Assembly (NCBI GenBank): GCA_031973395.1
Contig: DALYDD010000001.1
Location: forward strand, 19,918-83,917
From: DALYDD01 sp031973395
GTDB taxonomy: Bacteria; Patescibacteriota; Minisyncoccia; Phycocordibacterales; CAIZLB01
DNA: 64,000 bases
Reading direction: 5' to 3'
The stretch's first letter is position 1, and the number at the start of each line of letters is the position of its first letter. Positions 16,989 to 25,104 of the stretch are shown here, one piece after another. The notes under the pieces were generated by a model that made no database searches, had not been told where the DNA came from, and saw nothing but the letters and a program-made list of their open reading frames with translations. A program made the position numbers and the translations under genes.

Positions 16989-17663
16989 TCAGGCAGCTTG
17001 ACGCAGGGTCCTCACATCAAACTCAAATGGCTCGTAATAATTGTCATAGACAAGTTGGCCAAGGGCTGCTTTTTCAGCGACCCACCGGCGATGTCCGTCG
17101 AGTACCAGATTTCGAGTCACCAGAGGGCAACACTCGCTGGTGTCGATCACAAGATCGAACATGTCATCCGTCCACATGCAGCCCTTGTGGTAGAGCTCTT
17201 CGTAGCGGAACACATCGTCCTGATCACGTCGGCGCAAACGGTCTAGCACACGTGAATACCGCTTACCCAATTGAGCCGCACGACGTCGTGCACAGACTTC
17301 AATGGGGCATTTCAGCCGCACCTTGTAATCCCCTAGAAGGACCAGATGTGTAAGACGGCCTTCAAAGACGGCGCATCTGTAGGCACCTCGACAATTCATC
17401 ATCTCGTCGACTGCGTAGTCATGACCCGCTTCGGGATGTTTCCGATTGAAGCGCGCGAATGCCTCAATATCCGGGAAACCAAGCTGCTGCGCGATCATCC
17501 GCATGGTATCCCCTGCGGATACATAGGAGTAGCCCTCGCCGAGAGCCTCTCGTAATAATTTGAGCAGAGTACTACGACCGCAGGCTGAAAGTGAACTAAT
17601 TGAAATCTTGTCGGGGAAAAAGAATTTGGGTGTGATTATTTTTCGGGAAGGTGGCAGTGTCAT
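16989..17663 (-). CDS. Cytidylate kinase-like protein with altered P-loop
   Basis: 224 aa from the ATG at 17663; a longer frame reaches 17708 but adds a Phe-rich tail not typical of the family. C-terminal blocks match archaeal-type CMK/AAA_33 kinases: GDTMRMIAQQLGF, AVFEGRLTHLVLLGDY, then the lid RRRDQDDVFRYEELYHKG and FDLVIDTSECC. The P-loop region reads ISSLSACGRSTLLKLL in place of GxxGxGK[ST]: the first Gly and the Lys are changed (Lys to Arg). NMP binding may survive, but phosphotransfer is doubtful. GC-rich, monocistronic, with its own terminator and no clear Shine-Dalgarno. It sits between tRNA genes. Alternative: an active kinase with an unusual loop. Confidence 0.65.
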   Translation of the reverse strand: MTLPPSRKIITPKFFFPDKISISSLSACGRSTLLKLLREALGEGYSYVSAGDTMRMIAQQLGFPDIEAFARFNRKHPEAGHDYAVDEMMNCRGAYRCAVFEGRLTHLVLLGDYKVRLKCPIEVCARRRAAQLGKRYSRVLDRLRRRDQDDVFRYEELYHKGCMWTDDMFDLVIDTSECCPLVTRNLVLDGHRRWVAEKAALGQLVYDNYYEPFEFDVRTLRQAA

Positions 17664-17772
17664 AGGAAAAAACGGGGTTAGGGTGGCAGAAAAACAAAAA
17701 ACACACATTCCTCAAGGAGCGGTGTCTGGGCAAAGAATACAGTCCTAAAACTTATTTAGCAACCCTTAAAGG

Positions 17773-17846
17773 TGTCAACGGCTGGGATCGAACCAGCGAC
17801 CTGAGGCTTATGAGTCCTCCGCTCTAACCAACTGAGCTACGTTGAC
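17773..17846 (-). tRNA. tRNA-Met(CAT), elongator type
   Basis: 74 nt. Acceptor GTCAACG/CGTTGAC, A73, D arm GCTCAGTTGGTTAGAGC as in bacterial elongator tRNA-Met, anticodon loop CTCATAA, T arm GCTGG TTCGATC CCAGC. The anticodon stem has an A-G mismatch next to the loop (GAGGA/GCCTC). CCA is not encoded. tRNA-Ile2, which also carries CAT before lysidine modification, is the alternative. Confidence 0.85.
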
Positions 17847-17905
17847 GTGGTATTTTTATAACATAAACTAGGCCTAAAATAAAGCCTCAGCCGGCTTTGC
17901 CGCTC

Positions 17906-18003
17906 AAATAATACATAAGAGAAAATCCTTTGCCTCCGCAGGTTGATAGGGTCACCCTAATCGAAACCGAGGACAGCAAAGGATTTTCTCTTATGTATTA
18001 TTT
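17906..18003. repeat. Terminator-loop element, copy 1
   Basis: A perfect 28-bp inverted repeat (17906-17933 with 17976-18003) encloses a conserved core: CTCCGCAGGTTGAT, variable GGGT/ACCC hairpin, AATCGAAACCGAGGACA. In the core CCTC pairs with GAGG, GGT with ACC and TGAT with ATCG, leaving CGCA, AA and ACA as conserved unpaired bases. The right arm reaches the 3' CCA of the adjacent minus-strand tRNA. Confidence 0.7.
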
Positions 18004-18076
18004 GGTTGCGGGGCCAAGAATTGCACTTGGTCCTCAAGGTTATGAGCCTTGCATGCAACTGTTACACCTCCCCGCA
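18003..18076 (-). tRNA. tRNA with CAT anticodon, non-canonical elbow, CCA encoded
   Basis: Acceptor TGCGGGG/CCCCGCA, A73 and an encoded CCA. Anticodon stem CAAGG/CCTTG, loop CTCATAA. The D stem is weak (GTGT/ATGC) and its loop lacks the GG pair. The T stem CCAAG/CTTGG carries loop TGCAATT instead of TTCRANT. The CCCCGCAACCA end resembles initiator tRNA, with a weak T1-A72 pair, but the anticodon stem lacks three G-C pairs. It may be initiator Met or Ile2; I cannot decide. Confidence 0.7.
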
Positions 18077-18166
18077 GATTGCATTACTTCATCAACTTTA
18101 GTTAAAATCGAGTGAGTAGCATATATTCTCTACATTTCCGGCACAAAGTCAAGAGTGGTTTTTTGA

Positions 18167-18259
18167 AAAAATTATAATCACTTCTGAAGTGCCTCCGCAG
18201 GTCGATCAAGTAACCCTAATCGAAACCGAGGACAGTACGAAGAAGTGATTATAATTTTT
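18167..18259. repeat. Terminator-loop element, copy 2
   Basis: A 19-bp inverted repeat (AAAAATTATAATCACTTCT and its complement, 18167-18185 with 18241-18259) encloses GAAGTGCCTCCGCAGGTCGAT, a loop, and ATCGAAACCGAGGACAGTACGA. It reaches the stop codon of the adjacent minus-strand gene (18258-18260). Inner GTGC pairs with GTAC here, GTGC with GCAC in copy 3, and TTTGC with GCAAA in copy 1, so the stem covaries. Confidence 0.75.
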
Positions 18260-18983
18260 ATATAAAATAAAACTCCTCGAAAACCCTTCGATAATAATCA
18301 ATCACTTTTCGAGCTTCGGTATAAGAAAGCTCATAAGCGGAACCTTCATGGGCAATGGTATTTCGAATCTTGTGTCCTTTCCAAGCTTCATCAAGCGTAG
18401 AGAAGAAAGATCGATCCGCAGATTTTAATTTTTCGCCTAAATCTTTACCGGGCAAACCCATTTGCTCCAACATATTAAATAAAACGATATCTGCCTCAAG
18501 AATTGCCAAGCGCCAATCTGCAGGATTTGCAGAATTAATTTTTTGTTCAATATCGAGCCATTGTTCATTTCCACCCTGTGCCGTTGGTCCATGTATACCC
18601 GCACCTGCTCCAGCCAAAGACGGCCCACTCACACCAGGTGGAGCAAACACTGGTGCACGCGCCGCATACCAAGCCTCAATGATTTGTTTTCGTCTGAGTG
18701 AAGCATATGAAATAAGGACGATGAAGAGTAGAGAAATAAAAATAGCAAAGAAAGTATACATAGTGAATACTTTGGCAACAAAACCAATGAAAGCCTCTTT
18801 GAATCGACCTTCACCAGAAAATATTCCTGTATCGACATTGAATGCTCCGAGTACCGCAGGCAAAACCACCAAAGCAAGCAAGACAAATACGCCCGCCCAA
18901 ACAACAATGTCTTTTTCAAGAGAGCTTCCCGCGGGAGCGGGTGCCGCTGGTTTTTTGCCTTTATCTGATGGTTTATCTGCCAT
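18258..18983 (-). CDS. Membrane protein with C-terminal HEPN-like domain
   Basis: 241 aa from the ATG at 18983, preferred because a TATAAT lies about 12 bp upstream; a longer frame to 19016 would start before it. A Lys/Pro/Ala-rich start precedes two membrane segments (about residues 20-45, VVWAGVFVLLALVVLPAVLG, and 66-92, FTMYTFFAIFISLLFIVLIS). A Gly/Pro linker leads to a helical cytoplasmic domain (about 130-241). It contains RNTIAH, an R-x4-H motif typical of HEPN proteins, followed by EARKVIDYYRRVFEEF. HEPN domains are often RNases or nucleotide-binding partners; activity here is inference. It is downstream of gatA by 57 bp and ends in a terminator-loop element. Confidence 0.65.
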   Translation of the reverse strand: MADKPSDKGKKPAAPAPAGSSLEKDIVVWAGVFVLLALVVLPAVLGAFNVDTGIFSGEGRFKEAFIGFVAKVFTMYTFFAIFISLLFIVLISYASLRRKQIIEAWYAARAPVFAPPGVSGPSLAGAGAGIHGPTAQGGNEQWLDIEQKINSANPADWRLAILEADIVLFNMLEQMGLPGKDLGEKLKSADRSFFSTLDEAWKGHKIRNTIAHEGSAYELSYTEARKVIDYYRRVFEEFYFI

Positions 18984-19040
18984 AAATATAGATCCATTAT
19001 ACACCTTCACGGGCACGCGTCGCCACTATCGGCACAAAGC

Positions 19041-20501
19041 TTAAGCCAACATTTTTCCAACTTCAAACAAGATACTCTCACCTCCGTGCGGAGCCATAAA
19101 CTGTATTGCGAGCGGCAAAGGTTTTCCATCTGATGCATCACCTGTCGTAACGCCAGTTGGCAAAGATATAGCCGGAACACCAACTAGGTTTGCGGGTACA
19201 GTGAAAATATCTTCAAGATACATTTTGATAGGATCACTCGTATTGGCACCAATTTTGAAAGCGGGACTAGGCGCTGTTGGCGTAGCAATGACAGAAACAG
19301 ATTCAAAGGCTTTACGGAAATCTTCGCGAAGCATCTCACGTGCAATATTAGCTTTATTATAATAAGCATCATAGTAACCAGCAGATAATACATATGCACC
19401 CAATATGATGCGGCGGCGGACTTCTTTTCCTAATAATTGACCTCGAGTATTCATATAATCCGCAAGCAAAGTGTCTCCTGCTATCCTCGATCCAAAACGT
19501 AAACCGTCGTAGCGACCCATATTCGAAGAGACTTCCGCAAACATAACTACATAGTATGTGGCCAATGCATGAGCGGCCGATGGGAGCGAAATTTCTTTTA
19601 CCTCAACTCCTTTTGCTTTTAGTGCTTCAATAGTCTGATTGAAATTTGCAATGACTTCAGCATCAAGTCCTCCTTTATTGAGAAATTCTGGAACGATACC
19701 CACGACAAGTTTTGGAAAATCTTTTGCTCGAGAAACATTGTCATGCGAAGTGCCATCATACTTATCTTTTCCTTTTATAATATTAAATAGAAGTTCAACA
19801 TCATCCACAGAACGCCCTGTTGGGGAAATAACATCGAGAGAAGAACCCATGGCAATCAAACCATGTCGAGGGACACTGCCGTATGTTGGCTTGAGGCCAA
19901 TGACTCCACAATACGCAGCGGGCTGCCGAATTGAACCCCCTGTATCCGACCCAATCGAGGCGAGAGCGGCATCCATAGCAACACTTGCAGTTGAACCACC
20001 AGAAGTTCCACCTGATACCCGAGTAATATCATGAGGATTTTTGGTTGGGCCGTATGCTGAATTTTCTGTAGAACCACCCATAGCGAATTCATCCATATTT
20101 ACTCGTCCGATAAAGATCGCACCAGCATCACGTAATCTGCCAATAACAGTTGCATCATGAGGCGCCACATAGTCTTCGAGCATTTTAGAACTCGCGCCAG
20201 CAATTTTACCTTTTATCAAAATATTATCTTTTATGGAAAGAGGAAGGCCAAGAAGCGGCTTCACTTTTATCCAAGCACTTGTATCTCCCCCATTCGCTAC
20301 CACAATCTCTGCGCGCTCTGCATCGGCCTTTTGTGCTTCATCCAATACATCACTGAAAACTTCGCGGTATGCATTAATTTCGCCGTCGCGCTCTTTTATA
20401 ACAGATAAATAATATTCCGTGATCTCAACACAAGTAAGTTCGCCAGCGGAAATTAATTCCTGAGCTTTTTTTATAGTTAAATTTTTGAGAGTTTCTTTCA
20501 T
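19041..20501 (-). CDS. gatA: Asp-tRNA(Asn)/Glu-tRNA(Gln) amidotransferase subunit A
   Basis: 486 aa, normal length. Amidase-signature residues are present: the catalytic Lys in LLGLPLSIKDNI, the Ser-rich block GGTSGGSTASVAMDAALASI and the nucleophile block GSDTGGSIRQPAAYCG, then GLKPTYGSVPRHGLIAMGSS. GatA releases ammonia from glutamine or asparagine for GatB, which amidates misacylated tRNAs; GatB is not in this window. It follows gatC with a 3-bp gap, in an operon ligA-gatC-gatA. Residue 1 is placed at the ATG starting MKETLKNLTIKKAQELI. Confidence 0.96.
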   Translation of the reverse strand: MKETLKNLTIKKAQELISAGELTCVEITEYYLSVIKERDGEINAYREVFSDVLDEAQKADAERAEIVVANGGDTSAWIKVKPLLGLPLSIKDNILIKGKIAGASSKMLEDYVAPHDATVIGRLRDAGAIFIGRVNMDEFAMGGSTENSAYGPTKNPHDITRVSGGTSGGSTASVAMDAALASIGSDTGGSIRQPAAYCGVIGLKPTYGSVPRHGLIAMGSSLDVISPTGRSVDDVELLFNIIKGKDKYDGTSHDNVSRAKDFPKLVVGIVPEFLNKGGLDAEVIANFNQTIEALKAKGVEVKEISLPSAAHALATYYVVMFAEVSSNMGRYDGLRFGSRIAGDTLLADYMNTRGQLLGKEVRRRIILGAYVLSAGYYDAYYNKANIAREMLREDFRKAFESVSVIATPTAPSPAFKIGANTSDPIKMYLEDIFTVPANLVGVPAISLPTGVTTGDASDGKPLPLAIQFMAPHGGESILFEVGKMLA

Positions 20502-20504
20502 ATA

Positions 20505-20840
20505 TTACTGTGATCCACCTAAAATCTTTTTTACCTTTACGTATTCTTCTGTATGCTCAGGTGCCGAATTGATCAAGGTATGCGCATCGGGATTAAGTTC
20601 TGTCCCGGTTCCCTTGTCGGCTACATCATCGCGCAACACATTCTTGTGCACATAATTCGCTGAATCCATGCGATGTGCAGTAATATCAGCACTGCCAGCA
20701 ACCTCTTGGATTTGACCGACATAGGCCAAAATACCCCCAATCTCCTTGGCAAACCGTTCTTTTTCTTCGTCTGTGAGAGCCAGTCTCGTGAGTGCAGCCA
20801 GCTTTGTCACGTCAGCAACCGTAAATTGAGTATCCGTCAT
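20505..20840 (-). CDS. gatC: Amidotransferase subunit C
   Basis: 111 aa. Typical GatC pattern: an N-terminal helix FTVADVTKLAALTRLALTDE, then EEKERFAKEIGGILAYVGQI, a Thr/Ser/Asp-rich central belt and a C-terminal block usually reading LRxD (here VLRDDVADKG). GatC wraps GatA and stabilises the complex. It starts 13 bp after ligA and ends 3 bp before gatA, so the three genes are almost certainly cotranscribed. Confidence 0.92.
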   Translation of the reverse strand: MTDTQFTVADVTKLAALTRLALTDEEKERFAKEIGGILAYVGQIQEVAGSADITAHRMDSANYVHKNVLRDDVADKGTGTELNPDAHTLINSAPEHTEEYVKVKKILGGSQ

Positions 20841-20853
20841 GGAGGCTATAATA

Positions 20854-23019
20854 TCACAGGCCCAGCTCTTTCAAAAATCTTTTTTCGTCAATGACCATAA
20901 CGCCCAGTTCCTCGGCCTTATCCAGTTTTGAGCCCGCTTCCTCGCCTGCTACCACATAATCCGTCTTCACAGAAACCGATCCTGAGACATCGCCACCACG
21001 GGCCTTAATTTGTACTTTGGCCTCATCACGACTCATGGCCTCCAGAGTACCAGTGAGGACAAATGTTTTGTCTTTGAAAAATTCGATATTGCCTTTTGGC
21101 GCCTGGCCACCCGAACCATGAGAACGGCTTAAATCTGGTGCCTTAAAATCCTGCACTTTCACATGCTTCAAGAGACGGTCCAGTAATTTTTGGTGAGTAA
21201 TATCAGAAAACCAATCAACGAGAGATTTCGCAACCACTTCTCCGACTCCATCGATACTACTGAATGCCGCAATCGAGTTTAATTCCCCATCAAGGCTTTT
21301 TCCTTTTAAAAGCGCGGCTTTGCGCACAGCATCGAGTGAACCGAAATGTTTGGCGATATCTTCGGCTGTTTCTTCTCCGACATGATCAATCGATAAAGCA
21401 AATAGAAAACGTGGCAAAGTGACATTGCGCGACCCATCAATCGCTTTGATTAGATTATCTGCAGATTTTTCTGCAAAACGTGGGAGCGCCAGTACATCCC
21501 CTTTTTTGATAGTAAAAATATCGTCTGCGGTATTTACGAGACCATGTTCGATGAAAGCATCAATTTGTTGCGGACCAAGCCCGTCAATATCAAAACATTT
21601 TTTCGAAACAAAATGATGAAGACGACGTTGGTGCATAACGCCAGAACCACGAATAACACACCGGTACGCGGCCTGTCCCGGAATCCTCTCGATTCGACCA
21701 TCACCACCACATTCATCAACATGTGTCGGAAATTTAAAAGGCTTTTCTTTGCCTGTACGCATTTCTGTTAAAACTTTGACAATATCCGGAATAACATCGC
21801 CGGCCTTCTGCAAAATGACTGTATCGCCAATCCTCACGTCGAGACGCTTGATTTCATCTTCATTATGCAAAGTAGCGCGAGAAACCGTACTCCCTGCAAC
21901 CAGGGCGGGCCTTAGGTGTGCAACAGGTGTAATCACGCCAGTTCTACCTACCTGAAGCTGGATATCTTCTACAACCGTCGTGACCTGCTCTGCGGCGAAT
22001 TTAAAAGCAATGCCAAAACGCGGTGCCTTGCCGGTATAACCGATCGCTCGCTGAGCAATTATCTCATTCACTTTTACCACAACACCGTCAATCCAATAAT
22101 CCTCTTTTTTTGCATGATCGTGCCAATGCTTCCAAAAAGAAATAATTTCATCAGGATTTTTTGCAACCTTGGCCTCGGGATTAACTTTGAAGTCGAGATC
22201 GCGCAATAGTTCCAATTCCTCAAATTGAGTTTTCGAAGGCTTACCGCTATACGATGCAATATCGTATATAAATGTATCGAGTTTGCGACTGGCAGTAACA
22301 CTCGAATCAAGCTGCCTGATTGAGCCAGCAGCAACGTTTCGTGGATTCGCATAGAGGGGTAAACCTTTTCTCTCTTGCTCGCGATTCAGTTCTTCGAAAT
22401 TACTTTTACTCATCCAGACCTCTCCCTCGACAATAATATCGACATCGTCGGGCAATGTAAGTGGCATCGATTGAATTGTTCGCACATTTTGTGTCACATT
22501 CTCCCCCACTTTTCCATCGCCCCGCGTAGCTGCAGTTACCAAAATCCCACGCTTATATTCTGAGACAATTTTCAAGCCATCAATTTTAAGCTCAACTGTA
22601 TATGTTGGCCCTTTTTGTAGAATTTTTTCAATTTCAGATCTTTCTTCTTTTGAAAAAGAGTTTCCATCTGCATCCATACCACTATCCAAACTTTGCTTCA
22701 AAAACTTTTTGACGCGCTGATCAAAATCGCGAATATCTTCTTCGGTGAAGGCATCGTTAAAAGACCATTGCGTCACTTTATGCGGCACCTTTTCAAATTG
22801 TTTTAAGGGCGCCCCTGCGACACGTTGCGAAGGAGAATCCGGTGTGATGAGTGATGGGTATTTTGTCTCAATCTCAACCAATTCACGCTTCAAAGAATCA
22901 AGAGCTTCGGCTGAGATCTCTTCTTTATCCAAAACATGATAGTTATAACGGTGCTTATTTACAGCCCTCCGAAGGACCTCGAGACGCTTGATGATTGCTG
23001 GATCAATTTTTTCAGGCAT
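20854..23019 (-). CDS. ligA: NAD-dependent DNA ligase
   Basis: 721 aa. Order: Ia and nucleotidyltransferase domain with the AMP-accepting Lys in VELKIDGLKIV, GDGKVGENVTQNVRTI and WMSKSNFEELN; an OB fold (GRTGVITPVAHLRPALVAGS); a Zn-finger region; HhH repeats; and a C-terminal BRCT (FKDKTFVLTGTLEAMSRDEA to KRFLKELGL). It seals nicks in replication. The Zn finger is degraded: the usual CPxCG...RCxNxxCPAQ reads HVDECGGDGRIERIPGQAAY then RCVIRGSGVMHQ, leaving two of four cysteines, with two histidines at possible compensating positions. First gene of ligA-gatC-gatA. Confidence 0.96.
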   Translation of the reverse strand: MPEKIDPAIIKRLEVLRRAVNKHRYNYHVLDKEEISAEALDSLKRELVEIETKYPSLITPDSPSQRVAGAPLKQFEKVPHKVTQWSFNDAFTEEDIRDFDQRVKKFLKQSLDSGMDADGNSFSKEERSEIEKILQKGPTYTVELKIDGLKIVSEYKRGILVTAATRGDGKVGENVTQNVRTIQSMPLTLPDDVDIIVEGEVWMSKSNFEELNREQERKGLPLYANPRNVAAGSIRQLDSSVTASRKLDTFIYDIASYSGKPSKTQFEELELLRDLDFKVNPEAKVAKNPDEIISFWKHWHDHAKKEDYWIDGVVVKVNEIIAQRAIGYTGKAPRFGIAFKFAAEQVTTVVEDIQLQVGRTGVITPVAHLRPALVAGSTVSRATLHNEDEIKRLDVRIGDTVILQKAGDVIPDIVKVLTEMRTGKEKPFKFPTHVDECGGDGRIERIPGQAAYRCVIRGSGVMHQRRLHHFVSKKCFDIDGLGPQQIDAFIEHGLVNTADDIFTIKKGDVLALPRFAEKSADNLIKAIDGSRNVTLPRFLFALSIDHVGEETAEDIAKHFGSLDAVRKAALLKGKSLDGELNSIAAFSSIDGVGEVVAKSLVDWFSDITHQKLLDRLLKHVKVQDFKAPDLSRSHGSGGQAPKGNIEFFKDKTFVLTGTLEAMSRDEAKVQIKARGGDVSGSVSVKTDYVVAGEEAGSKLDKAEELGVMVIDEKRFLKELGL

Positions 23020-23097
23020 ATTAGGATTTATGTATCATAACCCGAAAACGACCTACGAAATAGACTTCTGAGAGGCAAAAGATTGCCACAACACAGA

Positions 23098-23745
23098 CTA
23101 GAACGTAAGCAAGAGTCCTCTTTCCACTACACGCGGACGTTCGAGATTACAACCCGAACTTCCTGCCCCTCCACCATATCCATAACCATACCCACCCGTA
23201 CCACCAGCAATAAGATCGGTATTATATCCGCGTGAGTCTATAGATGTTGATTCGGCACCAGTTGCGGGATCAAATCGTTTACCTACAGTTACATATGCAC
23301 AAGCTCGGTAACTGCTATCATCAGGATCTCGAAAATCAATATAAAAAGTAGAAGTCGCCTCTGTTGCAGAGGGGCCGCACAAACTATCGTCACAGACCTT
23401 ACTGAAACCATAGACTTCACCACCTCCATCACCCGTACTACCTGAACCACATACCAAATGCAAATCTGGAGGGGTTGTGGTACCAAAAGGACTTTCGCTT
23501 ATAGTGAAGCCACTCGCATCCTTTCTATCCCAAAATAGGGTGCATTCCGCCGCACTATCTGCCGCATAAAAAGCTACCTGTGTACCACTCCCCGAACTCG
23601 AGAGGAGAAGCTGTTTGATCAAGATATTCCCAACCGAAAATCCAATCGCCAAAAGCAAAGAGGAGACGAGCAGAGAGACAAAAAGAGTAAATGCCCTATT
23701 CTTTCCTTTTATTTTTTCCGCATATGCTTTAACGAGTTTTTTCAT
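23098..23745 (-). CDS. Minor pilin, PilX-like
   Basis: 215 aa. The N-terminus (KGKNRAFTLFVSLLVSSLLL) is a prepilin-type transmembrane helix with a degenerate cleavage motif (Ala-Phe-Thr-Leu) and no Glu at position 5, as in PilX-like minor pilins. A periplasmic domain with several cysteines (AECTLFWDR, LVCGSGS, KVCDDSLCG) and a Gly/Tyr-rich stretch (GGYGYGYGGGAGSSGCN) follows. It is the last of the pilus cluster, 15 bp after the PilV-like gene. Such proteins prime pilus assembly; this role is inferred from position and N-terminus. Confidence 0.7.
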   Translation of the reverse strand: MKKLVKAYAEKIKGKNRAFTLFVSLLVSSLLLAIGFSVGNILIKQLLLSSSGSGTQVAFYAADSAAECTLFWDRKDASGFTISESPFGTTTPPDLHLVCGSGSTGDGGGEVYGFSKVCDDSLCGPSATEATSTFYIDFRDPDDSSYRACAYVTVGKRFDPATGAESTSIDSRGYNTDLIAGGTGGYGYGYGGGAGSSGCNLERPRVVERGLLLTF

Positions 23746-23760
23746 AATAGATAAAATAAA

Positions 23761-24441
23761 TTAATTTGAAAAACTCTGGATTTTCCAATTGGTAAGATTC
23801 TCTCGCAACTTGAATTGATACATGCCTCCGGTCTGCGCCCATTTCATAAGCACCTCAACGGCTATTTCATGAGTGCCCGAAGAATCACCTGGCGCTTCGT
23901 GAAAGGTAATTTCTCTCGTATAAATCGATGGCTTCAGATTACCAGCCCCTGTTTCGCCATATGTTCCATTGTCAACATTTACATTCAGAAGAGCGCAGGT
24001 ATTGCTCGGGCAAGCTTCAAGTTTATACCCACCTGCAGTTCGTACTAAAGAATACTTTTGCGGTGCAGGAGTCGAAGCATTAGCAAGAGCAGGAGCAGTT
24101 TCCAAGACCCCAGAGAGATATGTCATTTCCTGAAGCCATTCTGATGCTGAAATATTTCTAAAGGAATTGCGATCGCGAAGGTTTCTGATATGTTCAATTG
24201 ATTCTTGGGCCAAATAATATGCAGTCATTTGATCTCGAGCAAAGAATGAGGTCCGTAAAGCCTGTGAGATGATGACAATGGGACCAAGGACCGCAATAAC
24301 AAGGATTGAAATAGCAACCAGGGATTCGACAATGGTAAAAGCTCCTGTTGTGGGTTTTGTGACCTTGTTCGCATCAGCACCTACTGTGCCTATCTGCAGC
24401 TTCATATAATATTCTTTGATTTTGAGAATGGGATTTTTCAT
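23761..24441 (-). CDS. Minor pilin, PilV-like
   Basis: 226 aa with an unusually long leader (about 33 residues) before the prepilin motif TGAFTIVESLVAISILVIAV; E5 is kept. Cleavage after the Gly would leave Ala at +1 rather than Phe. The globular part contains a Cys pair (EACPSNTCALLN) and ends in WKIQSFSN. It lies 8 bp after the PilW-like gene in the minor-pilin block. The start might be an internal Met (MKLQIGTV), which would shorten the leader. Confidence 0.75.
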   Translation of the reverse strand: MKNPILKIKEYYMKLQIGTVGADANKVTKPTTGAFTIVESLVAISILVIAVLGPIVIISQALRTSFFARDQMTAYYLAQESIEHIRNLRDRNSFRNISASEWLQEMTYLSGVLETAPALANASTPAPQKYSLVRTAGGYKLEACPSNTCALLNVNVDNGTYGETGAGNLKPSIYTREITFHEAPGDSSGTHEIAVEVLMKWAQTGGMYQFKLRENLTNWKIQSFSN

Positions 24442-24449
24442 AAGAATAA

Positions 24450-25097
24450 TTAAATATTAAGCAGACGTTGTGATACAAAGGTCTGAATACTGAAATCCGA
24501 AATCTGGGTCTTATTAATGTAAGCTGTACCCTTGATCACGATAAAAATACCTGGCTGATCTACACCTTTGTCAGGAACGCTCGCATAAAAGTCCAAAGTT
24601 TTAATATCAACGTCCGTTGAGGTGATGATAAGTGTTTCATAATTGGCCGGGTTACTACAATCAGTAACATTAGATGGGCAATAATATTTCATAATTCCTT
24701 TTCGACCATTTGCATCGGGATCTGAAAGCCAATACTGAACCGCCCGCGGAGAACCAGAGATAGTCGACATAAAACTCATGATCCGTTCTGGCGATGAAGG
24801 GGTGCAGTTTGGTATCTCATTACCAACAATAATTGTTTGCACACTCATATCACAGGTATATTTAAAGCCGGTTTTCAAGTCTCTCACCATACTTTCGATA
24901 GCAGAACTCAGGTTATTTGATACAGAGTTGATGGCGAGGGTCTTTTTATTTCCGTCAATAATAGAAAGGAGTGCGCCCAACACAATAACCATAACCACCA
25001 AAAACAGAGCTACAGAGACCATGACTTCAATCAAAGTGAAAGCACTTTTGGCTTTGCTATGGAAAAGTTTTATATTATTGTACGGAATTTTCTTCAT
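24450..25097 (-). CDS. Minor pilin, PilW-like
   Basis: 215 aa. Prepilin motif SKAKSAFTLIEVMVSVALFL with Ala where the peptidase normally finds Gly at -1; E5 is present. The rest is a beta-rich domain with cysteines (YTCDMSV, IPNCTPSS, YYCPSNVTDCSN). It sits between FimT-like and PilV-like genes with gaps under 10 bp. It is probably part of the pilus-tip priming complex. Confidence 0.75.
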   Translation of the reverse strand: MKKIPYNNIKLFHSKAKSAFTLIEVMVSVALFLVVMVIVLGALLSIIDGNKKTLAINSVSNNLSSAIESMVRDLKTGFKYTCDMSVQTIIVGNEIPNCTPSSPERIMSFMSTISGSPRAVQYWLSDPDANGRKGIMKYYCPSNVTDCSNPANYETLIITSTDVDIKTLDFYASVPDKGVDQPGIFIVIKGTAYINKTQISDFSIQTFVSQRLLNI

Positions 25098-25104
25098 ATA
25101 TTAA

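Noticed and set aside
18003..18076. tRNA on the plus strand with anticodon ATG
   Set aside because: The plus-strand fold lacks a plausible T arm; the minus-strand reading has a paired T arm and an encoded ACCA end.
18355..19044. Plus-strand ORF of 229 aa opposite the HEPN-like gene
   Set aside because: The minus strand has a promoter, membrane helices and an R-x4-H motif; the plus-strand protein is Ser/Ala/Pro-rich, typical of a shadow frame.
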